This document shows positions 37,139 through 46,269 of a stretch of DNA of 64,000 bases, piece by piece; positions within the stretch are counted from its first letter, which is position 1, and every line of letters starts with the position of its first letter. The stretch is from contig LNEM01000015.1 of the NCBI GenBank assembly GCA_001464955.1, positions 1 through 64,000 on the forward strand, given 5' to 3'. A model generated the notes under the pieces. The model saw nothing but the letters and a program-made list of their open reading frames with translations, had not been told where the DNA came from and did no database searches. The translations under genes and the position numbers were made by a program. Source of the DNA: Rhizobiales bacterium Ga0077537 (GTDB lineage Bacteria > Pseudomonadota > Alphaproteobacteria > Rhizobiales > Hyphomicrobiaceae).

Positions 37139-37171
37139 GCGATGGGTCCTCGGGACAAGCCCGAGGATGAC
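37139..37171 (-). repeat. 33-bp REP-like palindromic repeat, right copy (inverted)
   Basis: Exact reverse complement of 35207-35239, beginning 47 bp after the reverse-transcriptase stop. Together the two copies bracket about 1.9 kb. Confidence 0.85.
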
Positions 37172-37295
37172 AACCGGGATTCTGTGCGATGTCTCTTGTA
37201 GGCCAGTAAGCGGGCCCAGCATGGCACTGCGCGCTCCGCCGTTGCCCACTTTCGCTCCGCTCCGCCCCCGCCCGCGCTCTCCCCACAAACTCATC

Positions 37296-37353
37296 AAAAA
37301 CAGGTGGGTCTGGGAGGCTGTGCCTCCCAGCGGGGTGCGGGGCTGGCCCCGCT
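37296..37353 (-). terminator. Double hairpin terminator of the dehydrogenase gene
   Basis: On the minus strand, a 7-bp stem (37329-37335 with 37347-37353) is followed by a perfect 9-bp stem CTGGGAGGC/GCCTCCCAG (37310-37318, 37322-37330). A T5 run (complement of 37296-37300) comes nine bases later. It lies about 40 bp beyond the dehydrogenase stop. The spacing to the T run makes efficiency uncertain. Confidence 0.6.
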
Positions 37354-37389
37354 TCGCGCAGCGCGCGAAACCTGAGCCAGCTATCGACG

Positions 37390-38364
37390 TTACCCCATCA
37401 ATTCCGGCACCACCCAGAACGGGGCGTCGCCACGGATCATCCGCTCGACGTTGTCGAAGGCGTTGCGGAAGCGGGCCACGTGGTTGTCCGAGGTCGGCCC
37501 CGCGAAATGCGCCGTCAGCACCACGTTGTCGAGCTTGAACAGCGGGTTGCTGGACGGCGGCGGCTCCTCGTCGAAGACGTCGAGGCCGGCGCCGAAGAAC
37601 GTCTTCGCTTCGAGCGCCTTGGCCATGGCCACCTCGTCGATCACCGGCCCGCGCGACGTGTTGACGAGGATCGCGGTCCGCTTCAGGAGCGCGAGTTCGC
37701 GGGCCCCGATCATGTGTTTCGTCGAGGCATTGAGCGGCACGTGCAGCGACACGAAATCGGAGCGGCGCAGCAGTTCGGTCAGCAGCCGGAACTTGACGCC
37801 GAGCGCGTCCTCCTCGTCCTCGGTCAGCCGCTTGATGTCGTAGTACTCGACCTTCATGCCGAACGCCTGCGCCCGCCGCGCCACCTTGCGCCCGATATTG
37901 CCGAGGCCGACGATGCCGAGCGTCTTGTCGTAAAGCTCGTACATGGCCGGCGGCGGACCGTTGCCGCGCCAGCGCCCGCCCGACACCGAGGCGTGCTGCC
38001 AAACGACCCGGCGCGCGACGGTCAGCATGAGCATCACGGCGTGCTCGGCGACCGAGATGGCGTTGGCGCCGCCGTTGTTCGAGACCGGCACCTTCGCGCG
38101 CCGCGCCGCCTCGATGTCGACGGCGTCATAGCCGGCCGAGAGCAGCTGCACGAGACGGACCTTCGGCGCGGCCTTGTAGAAGGCGTCCTCCATCTTCACG
38201 TGCGGATAGCAGATCATGAACTGCGCCTTGGGCAGCGCCGCCTGGAAGGCGTCCGTCCCCGGCTGGGCGAGGATCAGCTCGACGCTGGCGGGCGCGAGGC
38301 TCTTGGCGAGTTCGCCCGTCTCCTCGGACGGTGGCACGAGAAGGACGACCGGCTTCTGGGTCAT
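37390..38364 (-). CDS. D-isomer specific 2-hydroxyacid dehydrogenase
   Basis: NAD(P)-dependent oxidoreductase interconverting 2-oxo and D-2-hydroxy acids, 324 residues. The Rossmann GLGNIG lies at 153-158 with Asp176 in YYDIKR suggesting NAD use. Catalytic Arg238 (NTSRGP), Glu near 266-267 (DVFDEEPP) and His286 (TAHFAGPT) are present. ATG 38364 has GGAG eight bases upstream; the longer frame is not favoured. Divergent from a small membrane-protein gene, with a CRP-like site between them. Substrate unknown. Confidence 0.9.
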   Translation of the reverse strand: MTQKPVVLLVPPSEETGELAKSLAPASVELILAQPGTDAFQAALPKAQFMICYPHVKMEDAFYKAAPKVRLVQLLSAGYDAVDIEAARRAKVPVSNNGGANAISVAEHAVMLMLTVARRVVWQHASVSGGRWRGNGPPPAMYELYDKTLGIVGLGNIGRKVARRAQAFGMKVEYYDIKRLTEDEEDALGVKFRLLTELLRRSDFVSLHVPLNASTKHMIGARELALLKRTAILVNTSRGPVIDEVAMAKALEAKTFFGAGLDVFDEEPPPSSNPLFKLDNVVLTAHFAGPTSDNHVARFRNAFDNVERMIRGDAPFWVVPELMG

Positions 38365-38476
38365 GGATGGCTCCGGCTGGATGTGGGGAAGATCTTGGGA
38401 AGGTTCGGCCGACAGGCTAGGACGGATCGCGCCCGCCCGCAAATCGCGCCCCGCGCAAGGCCGCCTCGGACGCCTG

Positions 38477-38492
38477 TGTGACCTCCGTCACA
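38477..38492. promoter_or_regulatory. CRP/FNR-family-like site TGTGA-N6-TCACA
   Basis: TGTGACCTCCGTCACA matches the CRP core consensus at all ten defined positions. It lies 78 bp upstream of the small membrane-protein start and 113 bp upstream of the divergent dehydrogenase start, and could act on either. Confidence 0.5.
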
Positions 38493-38569
38493 GACCTGAC
38501 CCCACCACCATGTCCCACTGCACCGATGCGGCGCCCATCCCGTGGCGCGGCAACGGAGGCACAACGACC

Positions 38570-38785
38570 ATGACCTGGCTCGATCAGATCCCCTGGTGGA
38601 TGGTCCTCGTCGGCATTGCGACGCTGGGTCTCGCCCCGTTCACGCCCGAGCCGCACATCTGGGAAAAGCTGAAGATGCTGGCGGCGGGCACACTCGTGAA
38701 GCCGCTCGACGTCTTCGACCTCGCCTATCACGCGATCTCCTGGGTGATCGGCATCCTCAAGCTGGCGCGCGCCGCGCTGCCCTGA
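38570..38785 (+). CDS. Small membrane protein (71 aa), sometimes annotated RND transporter
   Basis: Two hydrophobic stretches (IPWWMVLVGIATLGLAPF and the C-terminal YHAISWVIGILKLARAAL) flank a charged middle with PEPHIWEKLKMLAAGTLVKPLDVFDL. I recall similar small proteins in alphaproteobacteria annotated as RND transporter, although they are far too short for that. GGAGG precedes ATG 38570 by ten bases. It is 73 bp before the EamA gene. Function unknown. Confidence 0.75.
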   Translation: MTWLDQIPWWMVLVGIATLGLAPFTPEPHIWEKLKMLAAGTLVKPLDVFDLAYHAISWVIGILKLARAALP

Positions 38786-38858
38786 GCCGCACCGGGCGTG
38801 CTAAGGAGCGGCACCGATCTCGCGAATCGGCCCTGGCCACGACGAGCAGCTCACCACC

Positions 38859-39803
38859 ATGCCCCTGCGAGCCCCCGTGGCGCTGAAACCGCCTGCGCCC
38901 GATGCCATGAAGGGCATCGGCCTGATGTGTCTGGCGCTGGCCTTCTTCTCCTGCCTCGACACGACGGCCAAATACATGGGCACCGTGGTCGAGTTGCCGG
39001 TGACGCAGGTCGTGTGGCTGCGCTTCGTCAGCCAGTTCTTCCTGATCGTCCTCATCACCGGCATCGTCGCCATCCCGCGCCTGCTGCGGACGCAACGCTT
39101 CGGCCATCAGCTCCTGCGCTCGAGCCTCATGTTGGGCTCGACGCTCATGAACTTCATGGCCCTGAAGCACCTGCGTCTCGACCAGACCCAGACCGTCTAT
39201 TTCCTGGCCCCGTTCGTGGTCGCCCTGCTATCGGGGCCGTTTCTCGGCGAATGGGTCGGCTGGCGGCGCATGATCGCCATTCTGGTGGGGTTCTGCGGCA
39301 TCCTCGTCGTCGTCCGGCCGGGTTCGGTCCCCTTCGAGCCGGCGCTGCTGTTCGCGTTCGGCTCCATGCTCTGCTACGCGACGTTCATGCTGCTGACGCG
39401 CTATCTCGCGGCCTTCGACGCCCCCGAGGTGACGCTGTTCTATTCGCTGATCGCCGGCACGTTCATCATGGGCCCGATTGCCATGGTCGACTGGGTCTGG
39501 CCGCACCACTGGTCGACGTGGCTGCTGCTCTTGTCGATGGGTTTCTGGGGCGGGCTTGGCCACTACATCTTCATCATCGCGTACCGCTATGCCCCGGCCT
39601 CGACGCTCGCGCCGTTCATCTATCTGGGCCTGATCACGCATACGGCGGGCGGCTATCTGGTCTTCGGTCAGGTACCGGACCAATGGACGCTGATCGGCGC
39701 CTCGATCGTGATCGCGTCGGGCGTGTACCTGCTCTATCGCGAGCGCGTCACCATCGAGGCGCGAAAGCGCGCCGAGGCTGCGAAGACCGCGACGACGCCT
39801 TGA
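38859..39803 (+). CDS. EamA/DMT family transporter
   Basis: A 314-residue permease with ten predicted helices in two EamA halves (KGIGLMCLALAFFSCLDTTAKY opens the first, FEPALLFAFGSMLCYATFMLLTRY the second). Typical DMT segments include SLMLGSTLMNFMALKHLRL and LGLITHTAGGYLVFGQVP. Substrate unknown; members export amino acids or metabolites. Convergent with the alpha/alpha-barrel gene. Confidence 0.88.
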   Translation: MPLRAPVALKPPAPDAMKGIGLMCLALAFFSCLDTTAKYMGTVVELPVTQVVWLRFVSQFFLIVLITGIVAIPRLLRTQRFGHQLLRSSLMLGSTLMNFMALKHLRLDQTQTVYFLAPFVVALLSGPFLGEWVGWRRMIAILVGFCGILVVVRPGSVPFEPALLFAFGSMLCYATFMLLTRYLAAFDAPEVTLFYSLIAGTFIMGPIAMVDWVWPHHWSTWLLLLSMGFWGGLGHYIFIIAYRYAPASTLAPFIYLGLITHTAGGYLVFGQVPDQWTLIGASIVIASGVYLLYRERVTIEARKRAEAAKTATTP

Positions 39804-39818
39804 CACGGTCGCTGGACC

Positions 39819-41045
39819 TCAGGGGGCCGGAGGGAGTGTGCCGGACATCTTTTCCTGCTGCATCTCCAGCATGATCGCGTCGACGAAGAACTTGGTTGCC
39901 CAGTTGAGCACCTTGAGCCGCCCGTACTCCCCCCAGACGGGCCATGAACCATAGACCCCGCCGCGCACCGCCGGATTGTCCTGCGTGAGATTGTGCCGCG
40001 CCATGAGGTTGCGATTGACCCGCATGCGGGCTTCCCGGAACACGGCGTCACCGGTCAGTGCGTAGAGTTCCGACCAGACGATCGACGTCTGCGCCGATCC
40101 GGTGAGGCAAGCGTAGTCGGCAGCGCGCTCGAAGCGGGCGTCGATCTGGCCCGGGATGGTCCCGTCGGCGTCCATAAGGCGAACGAGCGACCGCGCCGTA
40201 CGCTCCGCCCCGGCAATGTAGCTGGCCTCACCGGTCAGCCGCCCGATGCCGATGAGGCCCTGCATGGCATAGGCGATGGTGTGAAGGAGCGGCTTCTCCG
40301 GATAGAGCAGGCAGCAATCCGGATACCAGCCGTTGGCGTGCTGGCGCGACAGGCAAAGGTCCGCGTTGCGACGGGCGGCAGCGATGGCCCCCTCGCCGAC
40401 CCCGGCATACCCGGCTTCGCAAAGCCCCCACGCGGCCTTCACGTTATAGAGGGTCGAACTCTTGCTCGCGAATTCGGAGTTGCCCTTGGTCCATCCTCCG
40501 TCGGCGTTCTGGACCTCGATCATCCAGCGCGCGGCCCGCTCAGCCGCCGAGAGAAAGCGCGCCTCCGATGTCGTCCGGTAGAGCGCCGACCAGCCGAGCA
40601 GCACCTGTCCGGTGTTGAAGATGGCCGGGGTGGGATTGGAGTTGAGCTTGCCGCCCATCACCGCCCCGCTCGGCATCTGGACCGCGATCTCCCAGTCGCC
40701 CATCTCGACGGCACGCTGCACCCAGTCGGCGCGATCGAACTGCGCGCCGGCCGCAAGGAACGTCGGGATGATGTAGCCAGTCGTTTCGGGATAGCTCTCC
40801 TGGAAGCCACCGCCGAGGTCCGCCCCGTAGGACACCCCGCGATCGGTCCCCGCATCCTGAGCCCGTTCGAGCCAGGCCATGGCGGCGGCGACGTGCGTGC
40901 CGTGGTCGAGGTTGCCCCCGAGCCGGTCGAAGGCCCGCCCCGCAAGCTTGTAGCGTGTCAGCTCCACGCGCGAGCGCAGCGGCCGAAGCACACGCTTCAC
41001 CGCCTGCAAAGGACCACCGCCATCGCGCGCAGATTGATCCGTCAT
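39819..41045 (-). CDS. Predicted alpha/alpha-toroid protein, unknown
   Basis: A 408-residue soluble protein with repeated paired helices and Gly-rich turns (GADLGGGFQESYPETTGYIIPTF, QNADGGWTKGNSEF, VYGSWPVWGEYGRLKVLNWATKFFVDAI). This pattern fits the six-hairpin toroid of terpenoid cyclases, N-acylglucosamine epimerases and GH88-type enzymes. No catalytic family is clear. No signal peptide is seen. The 234 bp up to the tgt stop contain nothing recognisable. A sugar-related role is possible but not shown. Confidence 0.7.
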   Translation of the reverse strand: MTDQSARDGGGPLQAVKRVLRPLRSRVELTRYKLAGRAFDRLGGNLDHGTHVAAAMAWLERAQDAGTDRGVSYGADLGGGFQESYPETTGYIIPTFLAAGAQFDRADWVQRAVEMGDWEIAVQMPSGAVMGGKLNSNPTPAIFNTGQVLLGWSALYRTTSEARFLSAAERAARWMIEVQNADGGWTKGNSEFASKSSTLYNVKAAWGLCEAGYAGVGEGAIAAARRNADLCLSRQHANGWYPDCCLLYPEKPLLHTIAYAMQGLIGIGRLTGEASYIAGAERTARSLVRLMDADGTIPGQIDARFERAADYACLTGSAQTSIVWSELYALTGDAVFREARMRVNRNLMARHNLTQDNPAVRGGVYGSWPVWGEYGRLKVLNWATKFFVDAIMLEMQQEKMSGTLPPAP

Positions 41046-41279
41046 GACACCTCACGAACGATTGTGCGGTCTGTTAGCCCTGCGGGTCGCTCGAAACCGC
41101 CTGCGAATCCGCCCCATGATGGCGCTGGCCGAGCCTTTGCGAAGCGCCGCCTGTGCAGGACTGACCAGGGTAGAATTTTGACCGTCTACGTTCTAGCGGC
41201 CGACCCGGACCCTGCCAAACGCTGCCGGGCCGGATGATGAACGCCGTCTATTCGTCGGCCGGCGCCCCCGCTCCGTGGG

Positions 41280-42410
41280 TCACGCGCTGGCCTTCGGCGC
41301 CGTCACCCGGGCGAGCGTCTCCCGACGCCATGCCTCGAACCGGCCCTCCTCGATCGCGAGTCGCATGGCGGCCATCAGGTCCTGGTAGAAGGCCGTATTG
41401 ATCCACGACAGGATCATCGAGCCCAGCATCTCTCCTGACCGGACCAGATGATGCAGGTACGCCCGGGAATAGTCCTTCGCCGCCGGGCAGCTGCTTTCCG
41501 GATCGAGCGGCCCCGGATCCTCCGCATGCTTGGCATTGCGCAGGTTGACGCGCCCGCCCCACGTGAAGGCGAGCCCGTGCCGGCCGTTGCGGGTGGGCAT
41601 CACGCAGTCGAACATGTCGACCCCGCGCGCCACCGCTTCGATGAGGTCTTCGGGCGTCCCGACCCCCATCAGGTAGCACGGCTTACCGCGCGGCAAATGC
41701 GGCAAGGTCTCCTCGAGCGTCGCGAGCATCGCGGCGTGCCCCTCCCCGACCGCAAGGCCACCCACCGCGTAGCCGGGCAGGTCCATCGCCACAAGCGCTT
41801 CGGCCGACCGCCGCCGGAGATCCGGATAGACGCCGCCCTGCACGATCCCGAACAGCGCCTGTCCCGGTCCGGCCAGCCTGTCGAAGGCCGCCTTCGAGCG
41901 CTCGGCCCACCGGATCGAAAGCTCCATCGCCCGCTCGGCCTCGCCGTGCTCCGCCGGATGCTCGATGCACTCGTCGAGTTGCATCTGGATATCGGCGCCG
42001 AGCAGGCACTGGATCTCGATCGAGCGCTCCGGCGTCAGCATGTGCCGCGAGCCGTCGATGTGCGACTGGAACTCCGCGCCCGCCTCGGTGATCTTCCGGA
42101 TCTGACTGAGGCTCATGACCTGGAAGCCGCCGGAATCGGTGAGGATCGGCCCGTCCCACCGCATGAAGCGGTGCAGCCCGCCAAGCCGTGCCACCCGCTC
42201 GGCCCCGGGCCGCAGCATCAGGTGATAGACGTTGCCGAGAAGGATGTCGGCGCCCGCCCCCCGGACCTGCTCCGGATAGAGCGCCTTGACCGTGCCGACG
42301 GTTCCGACCGGCATGAACGCAGGCGTCCGGATGACGCCCCGGGCCGTCGCGATCTCGCCGCGTCGCGCCAGGCCGTCCTCGGCGAGCAGTCGAAAACTGA
42401 GTTCGGTCAT
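41280..42410 (-). CDS. tgt: tRNA-guanine transglycosylase Tgt, zinc site degenerate
   Basis: Exchanges guanine-34 for preQ1 in Asn, Asp, His and Tyr tRNAs. The 376-residue TIM barrel has catalytic Asp92 (TDSGGFQ) and Asp268 ([12 protein letters not shown]), plus GVGTPEDL and the RNA-binding SRAYLHHL. The structural zinc site, normally CxCxxC plus His, reads S306-S-C308-P-A-A311 and the His position is Ile337 (SWINTAFYQ); only Cys308 of four ligands remains. Otherwise the protein is full length. It is downstream of queA with a 41-bp gap, as expected for queuosine genes. Confidence 0.95.
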   Translation of the reverse strand: MTELSFRLLAEDGLARRGEIATARGVIRTPAFMPVGTVGTVKALYPEQVRGAGADILLGNVYHLMLRPGAERVARLGGLHRFMRWDGPILTDSGGFQVMSLSQIRKITEAGAEFQSHIDGSRHMLTPERSIEIQCLLGADIQMQLDECIEHPAEHGEAERAMELSIRWAERSKAAFDRLAGPGQALFGIVQGGVYPDLRRRSAEALVAMDLPGYAVGGLAVGEGHAAMLATLEETLPHLPRGKPCYLMGVGTPEDLIEAVARGVDMFDCVMPTRNGRHGLAFTWGGRVNLRNAKHAEDPGPLDPESSCPAAKDYSRAYLHHLVRSGEMLGSMILSWINTAFYQDLMAAMRLAIEEGRFEAWRRETLARVTAPKASA

Positions 42411-42451
42411 GACCTTCGGTGGGGTTCGAGGTGAGGGCCGCCTCATCTGCC

Positions 42452-43558
42452 TCAGATCTGGCGGAACAACAAGCTCGCATCCCCGTAGGAGTAGAACCGG
42501 TAGTCGTTCCGGATCGCGTGCCGGTAGGCCGTGTGCATGACGTCGAGGCCCGAGAACGCCGACACCAGCATGAACAGCGTCGAGCGCGGCAGATGGAAGT
42601 TCGTGAGAAGGATGTCCACCGCCCGGAACCGATGCCCCGGCGTGATGAAGATGTCCGTCTCGCCGAGGAACGGGCCCACCCGTCCGAAGGTGTCGGTTGC
42701 CGCTTCGAGAAGACGCAGCGCCGTGGTGCCGGCCGCGATGATCCGCCCGCCGTCGGCCTTGGCGCGGTTGAGCCGCGCTGCCACTTCGGGGGTGATCTCC
42801 CCCCACTCCGAATGCATGACGTGCTCGTCCGTATCCGCGGCCTTGACCGGCAGGAACGTCCCCGCCCCGACGTGCAGCGTGACGGTCTCGCGGCGTACGC
42901 CCCGCGCCTCGAGCGCCGCGATCAGTTCCGGCGTGAAATGCAGCGACGCGGTCGGGGCGGCGACAGCGCCGTCCCGCTCGGCGAAGGCCGTCTGGTAGGA
43001 TTGGCGGTCGGCCTCGTCCGGCGGGCGTTTGAGCGCGATGTAGGGCGGCAACGGCATCTCGCCCAGCGCCGCGATCGCCTCGTCGAGATAGGCGCCATGC
43101 AGCGAGAACGCGAGTTCCACCTCCCCCGCGTCGAGCTTGGCCGCAACCGTCGCCGAAAGCGCGCCGGCGAGACACACGCGGCCCTCGCTCTGGAACTCGA
43201 CCCTGTCGCCCTCCTCGAGGCGTTTCGCCGGCCGCGCGAAGGCCCGCCAGCGGCTCTCGTCGACGCGCTTGATGAGGTTGAACGCGACGCCCGCCACGTT
43301 CCCGTTGCGCGTCCGCGTGCCCTCGAGCGCCGCCGGAATGACACGCGTGTTGTTGACGACCAGCACGTCGCCCGGGCTCAGCAGCTCCGGCAGCGCACGC
43401 ACGATCCGGTCTTCGAGCACCGGCGGCGAGGCGAACCCCTGCCCCTGCATCCGGTAGCCCGGCCTGACCACCAGCATGCGGGCGGCATCGCGCGGCTCGA
43501 CGGGTCGGAGCGCGATCCGGTCCTCCGGCAGAATGAAATCGAAGAGTTCCGTCCGCAT
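42452..43558 (-). CDS. queA: S-adenosylmethionine:tRNA ribosyltransferase-isomerase QueA
   Basis: Converts preQ1 in tRNA to epoxyqueuosine using the ribosyl group of SAM. The 368 residues start at ATG 43558 ([19 protein letters not shown]), typical of QueA. Landmarks: [71 protein letters not shown] and [21 protein letters not shown] longer upstream frame lacks similarity. The next gene downstream is tgt, giving a queA-tgt unit. Confidence 0.96.
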   Translation of the reverse strand: MRTELFDFILPEDRIALRPVEPRDAARMLVVRPGYRMQGQGFASPPVLEDRIVRALPELLSPGDVLVVNNTRVIPAALEGTRTRNGNVAGVAFNLIKRVDESRWRAFARPAKRLEEGDRVEFQSEGRVCLAGALSATVAAKLDAGEVELAFSLHGAYLDEAIAALGEMPLPPYIALKRPPDEADRQSYQTAFAERDGAVAAPTASLHFTPELIAALEARGVRRETVTLHVGAGTFLPVKAADTDEHVMHSEWGEITPEVAARLNRAKADGGRIIAAGTTALRLLEAATDTFGRVGPFLGETDIFITPGHRFRAVDILLTNFHLPRSTLFMLVSAFSGLDVMHTAYRHAIRNDYRFYSYGDASLLFRQI

Positions 43559-43678
43559 GTCCTGTCTCGAGCTGGCGATCAGTGGGGGCAGGCTGGCCCT
43601 TTCACGGGCTGACGAGCGAGCATAACATGCGCTCCGGGCGCAAGCCCGTCCTGCCCGCGAGTGACGACGGACCCGCCC

Positions 43679-45304
43679 ATGGCCATCACCGATGTACGCG
43701 ACGACATCACCATCGGCGATCTCTGGCGCGAGGCCGTCGCGCGTTGGCCCGAGCGACCGTTCCTCGCCGTCCCGCCGAACCCGGACCGGAACTATCTCCC
43801 CGAGGGCTGCGAGCTGACCTATGCCGAAGCCGATCGGGAGATCGCGGCCCTGGTCGAGGCCTATCGCGCGGCGGGCTATGGCCTCGGCAGCCGCGTCGCC
43901 CTGTTGATGGACAACCGCCCCGGTCATGTCCTCCACCGCTTCGCCTTGAACATGCTGGGCGTCGGTTGCGTCCCGCTCAATCCGGACTACCGGCCGGCCG
44001 AAACCGCCTATGTGCTAGGCCACTCCCGGCCGTGCCTCCTGCTGACCGTTCCCGAACGCCAAGCGCAGGCGGAGGCCGCGCTGGCCGCGAGCGCCCATAA
44101 GCCCCCGATCCATATCACGGAGACGGCGGCGCCCATCCCGGACGCCCCCTCGCGCGCTCGCCCCGGCACGCCGACGCCATCGACCGAGGCCCAGATCCTC
44201 TACACGTCGGGCACCACGGGCCGCCCCAAGGGTTGTATCCTGAGCCACGGCTACGAGGTTTCGGTCGGCGACTGGTACGCCCGCCTCGGTGGCGTCGCGG
44301 CGCTGCGCCCGGGCGAGGACCGGATCTACAATCCCCTACCACTCTATCACGTGAACGCCGGCATCGTGTCGCTGCTGGGTGCGGTGGCCTCGGGCAGCTG
44401 CCAGATCCAGACCGACCGCTTCAATCCCCGTCGCTGGTGGCGCGAGGTGAAGGCCACCCGCGCCACCGTCGTCCACTACCTCGGCATCGTCGCCCCGATG
44501 CTCCTCGGCCAACCGCCCGACGCCGCCGACCGCGACCACGCCGTGCGCCTGGGGATCGGCGCCGGCATCGAGCCCGGCCTCCATGCCGAATTCGAGCAGC
44601 GTTTCGGATTTCCGATGGTCGAGATCTGGGGCATGACCGAGTTCGTACGCGTGCTCGGCGACACCCACGCCCCGCGCCAGATCGGCACCCGCGCCTTCGG
44701 CAAGGCCGTGCCGGGCCTCGACGTCCGCGTCGTCGATGAACACGACCGCGACGTCCCGGACGGCACACCAGGCGAGATGCTGGTCCGCCATTCCGCCGCC
44801 ACCCCCCGTCGCGGCGCCTTCTCCGGCTACCTCGACAACGACACCGAGACCGAACACGCCTGGCGCGGCGGCTGGTTTCACACTGGCGACACCGTCTGGC
44901 GTGGTCCCGACGGCATGCACCACTTCGTCGACCGGAAGAAGAACATCATCCGCCGCTCGGGCGAGAACATCGCCGCCGCCGAGATCGAGGCGCTTCTGCT
45001 GACGCACCCGGACGTCGCCCAGGTCGCAGTCATGGCCGTCGGCGACGAGGTGCGCGAGGAGGAGGTGCTGGCCTGCGTCGTCACCCGCTCCGGCCGCTCC
45101 GACGAGGCCATGGCGGGCGAGCTCTTCGCCTTTTGCATGGAGCGCCTCGCCTACTACAAGGCCCCGGGCTGGCTCTGGTTCTCATCCGGCCTCCCGACGA
45201 CAGGCACCCAGAAGATCCAGAAGCACGTCATTTTCCCGGATCACGCCGACCCGCGGAAGGCGCCGGGCATGATCGATCTCCGGCCGGGAAAGCGGCGCGG
45301 CTGA
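43679..45304 (+). CDS. AMP-dependent acyl-CoA synthetase/ligase
   Basis: ANL-superfamily enzyme activating a carboxylic acid to its CoA ester through an acyl-AMP. In about 541 residues the P-loop-like A3 motif is [14 protein letters not shown]5 is EIWGMTEF, A7 is [11 protein letters not shown]8 is [20 protein letters not shown], and the catalytic A10 Lys lies in [12 protein letters not shown] 43661 is an alternative start. It is divergent from queA and stands before a convergent EamA gene. The acid substrate cannot be told; CaiC-like enzymes are related. Confidence 0.88.
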   Translation: MAITDVRDDITIGDLWREAVARWPERPFLAVPPNPDRNYLPEGCELTYAEADREIAALVEAYRAAGYGLGSRVALLMDNRPGHVLHRFALNMLGVGCVPLNPDYRPAETAYVLGHSRPCLLLTVPERQAQAEAALAASAHKPPIHITETAAPIPDAPSRARPGTPTPSTEAQILYTSGTTGRPKGCILSHGYEVSVGDWYARLGGVAALRPGEDRIYNPLPLYHVNAGIVSLLGAVASGSCQIQTDRFNPRRWWREVKATRATVVHYLGIVAPMLLGQPPDAADRDHAVRLGIGAGIEPGLHAEFEQRFGFPMVEIWGMTEFVRVLGDTHAPRQIGTRAFGKAVPGLDVRVVDEHDRDVPDGTPGEMLVRHSAATPRRGAFSGYLDNDTETEHAWRGGWFHTGDTVWRGPDGMHHFVDRKKNIIRRSGENIAAAEIEALLLTHPDVAQVAVMAVGDEVREEEVLACVVTRSGRSDEAMAGELFAFCMERLAYYKAPGWLWFSSGLPTTGTQKIQKHVIFPDHADPRKAPGMIDLRPGKRRG

Positions 45305-45313
45305 GCCCGTCCG

Positions 45314-46225
45314 TTACCCTCCCCGGCGCAACCGGCTCTCGCGATGGAACGTGTAGAGCCCGGCCGCGATCAGGATTGCAATGCCTGCGATGGAGAGGAG
45401 GTCGGGCAGCTCGCCCCACAGGAAGAACCCGAGCAGGATCGCCCAGATGATGCCCGCATAGCGGAACGGCGCCACCGTCGCGATATCGCCACCCCGAAGC
45501 GAGGCGATGATCCAGAGGTGCCCCGCGAGCGTCGCGATGGCAGCGAACGTGATCTGCACCCAGACGTGCCCGGACGGCCACACCCACGTCTCCGCCACCG
45601 CGAGGCCGAGCGCCGCCACCGCGACCACCGACTGCGAGATGGCCATGATGACGAGCGGCGACACGGCATTCGAAATTCGCCGCGTGGTTAGGTCGCGCAG
45701 CACGCCGCAGAGAACGCACATCACCGCGAACACGGCCCAGATGTTGAACGCGCTGGTGCCGGGCTTGATGACGAGCATCGCCCCGACGAGCCCCGCGCCG
45801 ACAGCCGTCCATCGCCGCCACCCGACCGTCGCCCCGAGGAAGATCGCCGACGCGGCGGTCAGCGCCAGTGGCGTCAGTTGCAGGACCCCCATGATGTCGG
45901 CGAACGTCATGCGCGGGAGCGCCGTCTGGAAGAAGAGCGCGCTCCCCGCGTCCCCGATACTCCGCCACGCCACAAGCGGCTGCAGCGCCGCGCGGAAATT
46001 CCGAAGCGCGCCAGTGTAGGCGGCGACCGCCGTGACGAGGATGACCGAGATGGCGCAGCGCACGAAGACGGCCTGTCCGGTCGGCACGCTGGCCGCGACG
46101 AGCTTCATCGCGGCATCGCCCATCGTGAAGGCGAGCGTGGCGAGGATCATCGCCGCGATCGCGCCGAGGCTTTGCGCGGCGGCGGGCGGCGCCGACGGCC
46201 GCGACGTTTCCTCTTCGACCGCCAT
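45314..46225 (-). CDS. EamA/DMT family transporter
   Basis: A 303-residue ten-helix permease (IAAMILATLAFTMGDAAMKLVAASV in TM1, AVFVRCAISVILVTAVAAY, LVGAMLVIKPG ending the first half, GDIATVAPFRYAGIIWAILLGFFLWGELPD near the end). The block PFRYAGIIWAILLGFFLWGE resembles RarD/EamA-type exporters. ATG 46225 follows an in-frame GTG at 46228, so either may be used. Substrate unknown. Downstream of sfsA on the same strand, 44 bp apart. Confidence 0.87.
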   Translation of the reverse strand: MAVEEETSRPSAPPAAAQSLGAIAAMILATLAFTMGDAAMKLVAASVPTGQAVFVRCAISVILVTAVAAYTGALRNFRAALQPLVAWRSIGDAGSALFFQTALPRMTFADIMGVLQLTPLALTAASAIFLGATVGWRRWTAVGAGLVGAMLVIKPGTSAFNIWAVFAVMCVLCGVLRDLTTRRISNAVSPLVIMAISQSVVAVAALGLAVAETWVWPSGHVWVQITFAAIATLAGHLWIIASLRGGDIATVAPFRYAGIIWAILLGFFLWGELPDLLSIAGIAILIAAGLYTFHRESRLRRGG

Positions 46226-46269
46226 CACCCGCGCCCGCCCGCTGGCCGCCTGAATTGATCAGCGAATGA

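Larger units (their letters stand above)
37092..37389. other. Gap downstream of the reverse transcriptase
   Basis: A stretch of 298 bp. It contains the right 33-bp inverted repeat (37139-37171), then about 120 bp without structure, then a double hairpin that serves the convergent dehydrogenase gene. No reading frame here is convincing. Confidence 0.6.

Noticed and set aside
39993-41237. A 414-codon plus-strand frame
   Set aside because: Antisense to the alpha/alpha-toroid gene; Arg/His-rich translation without motifs.
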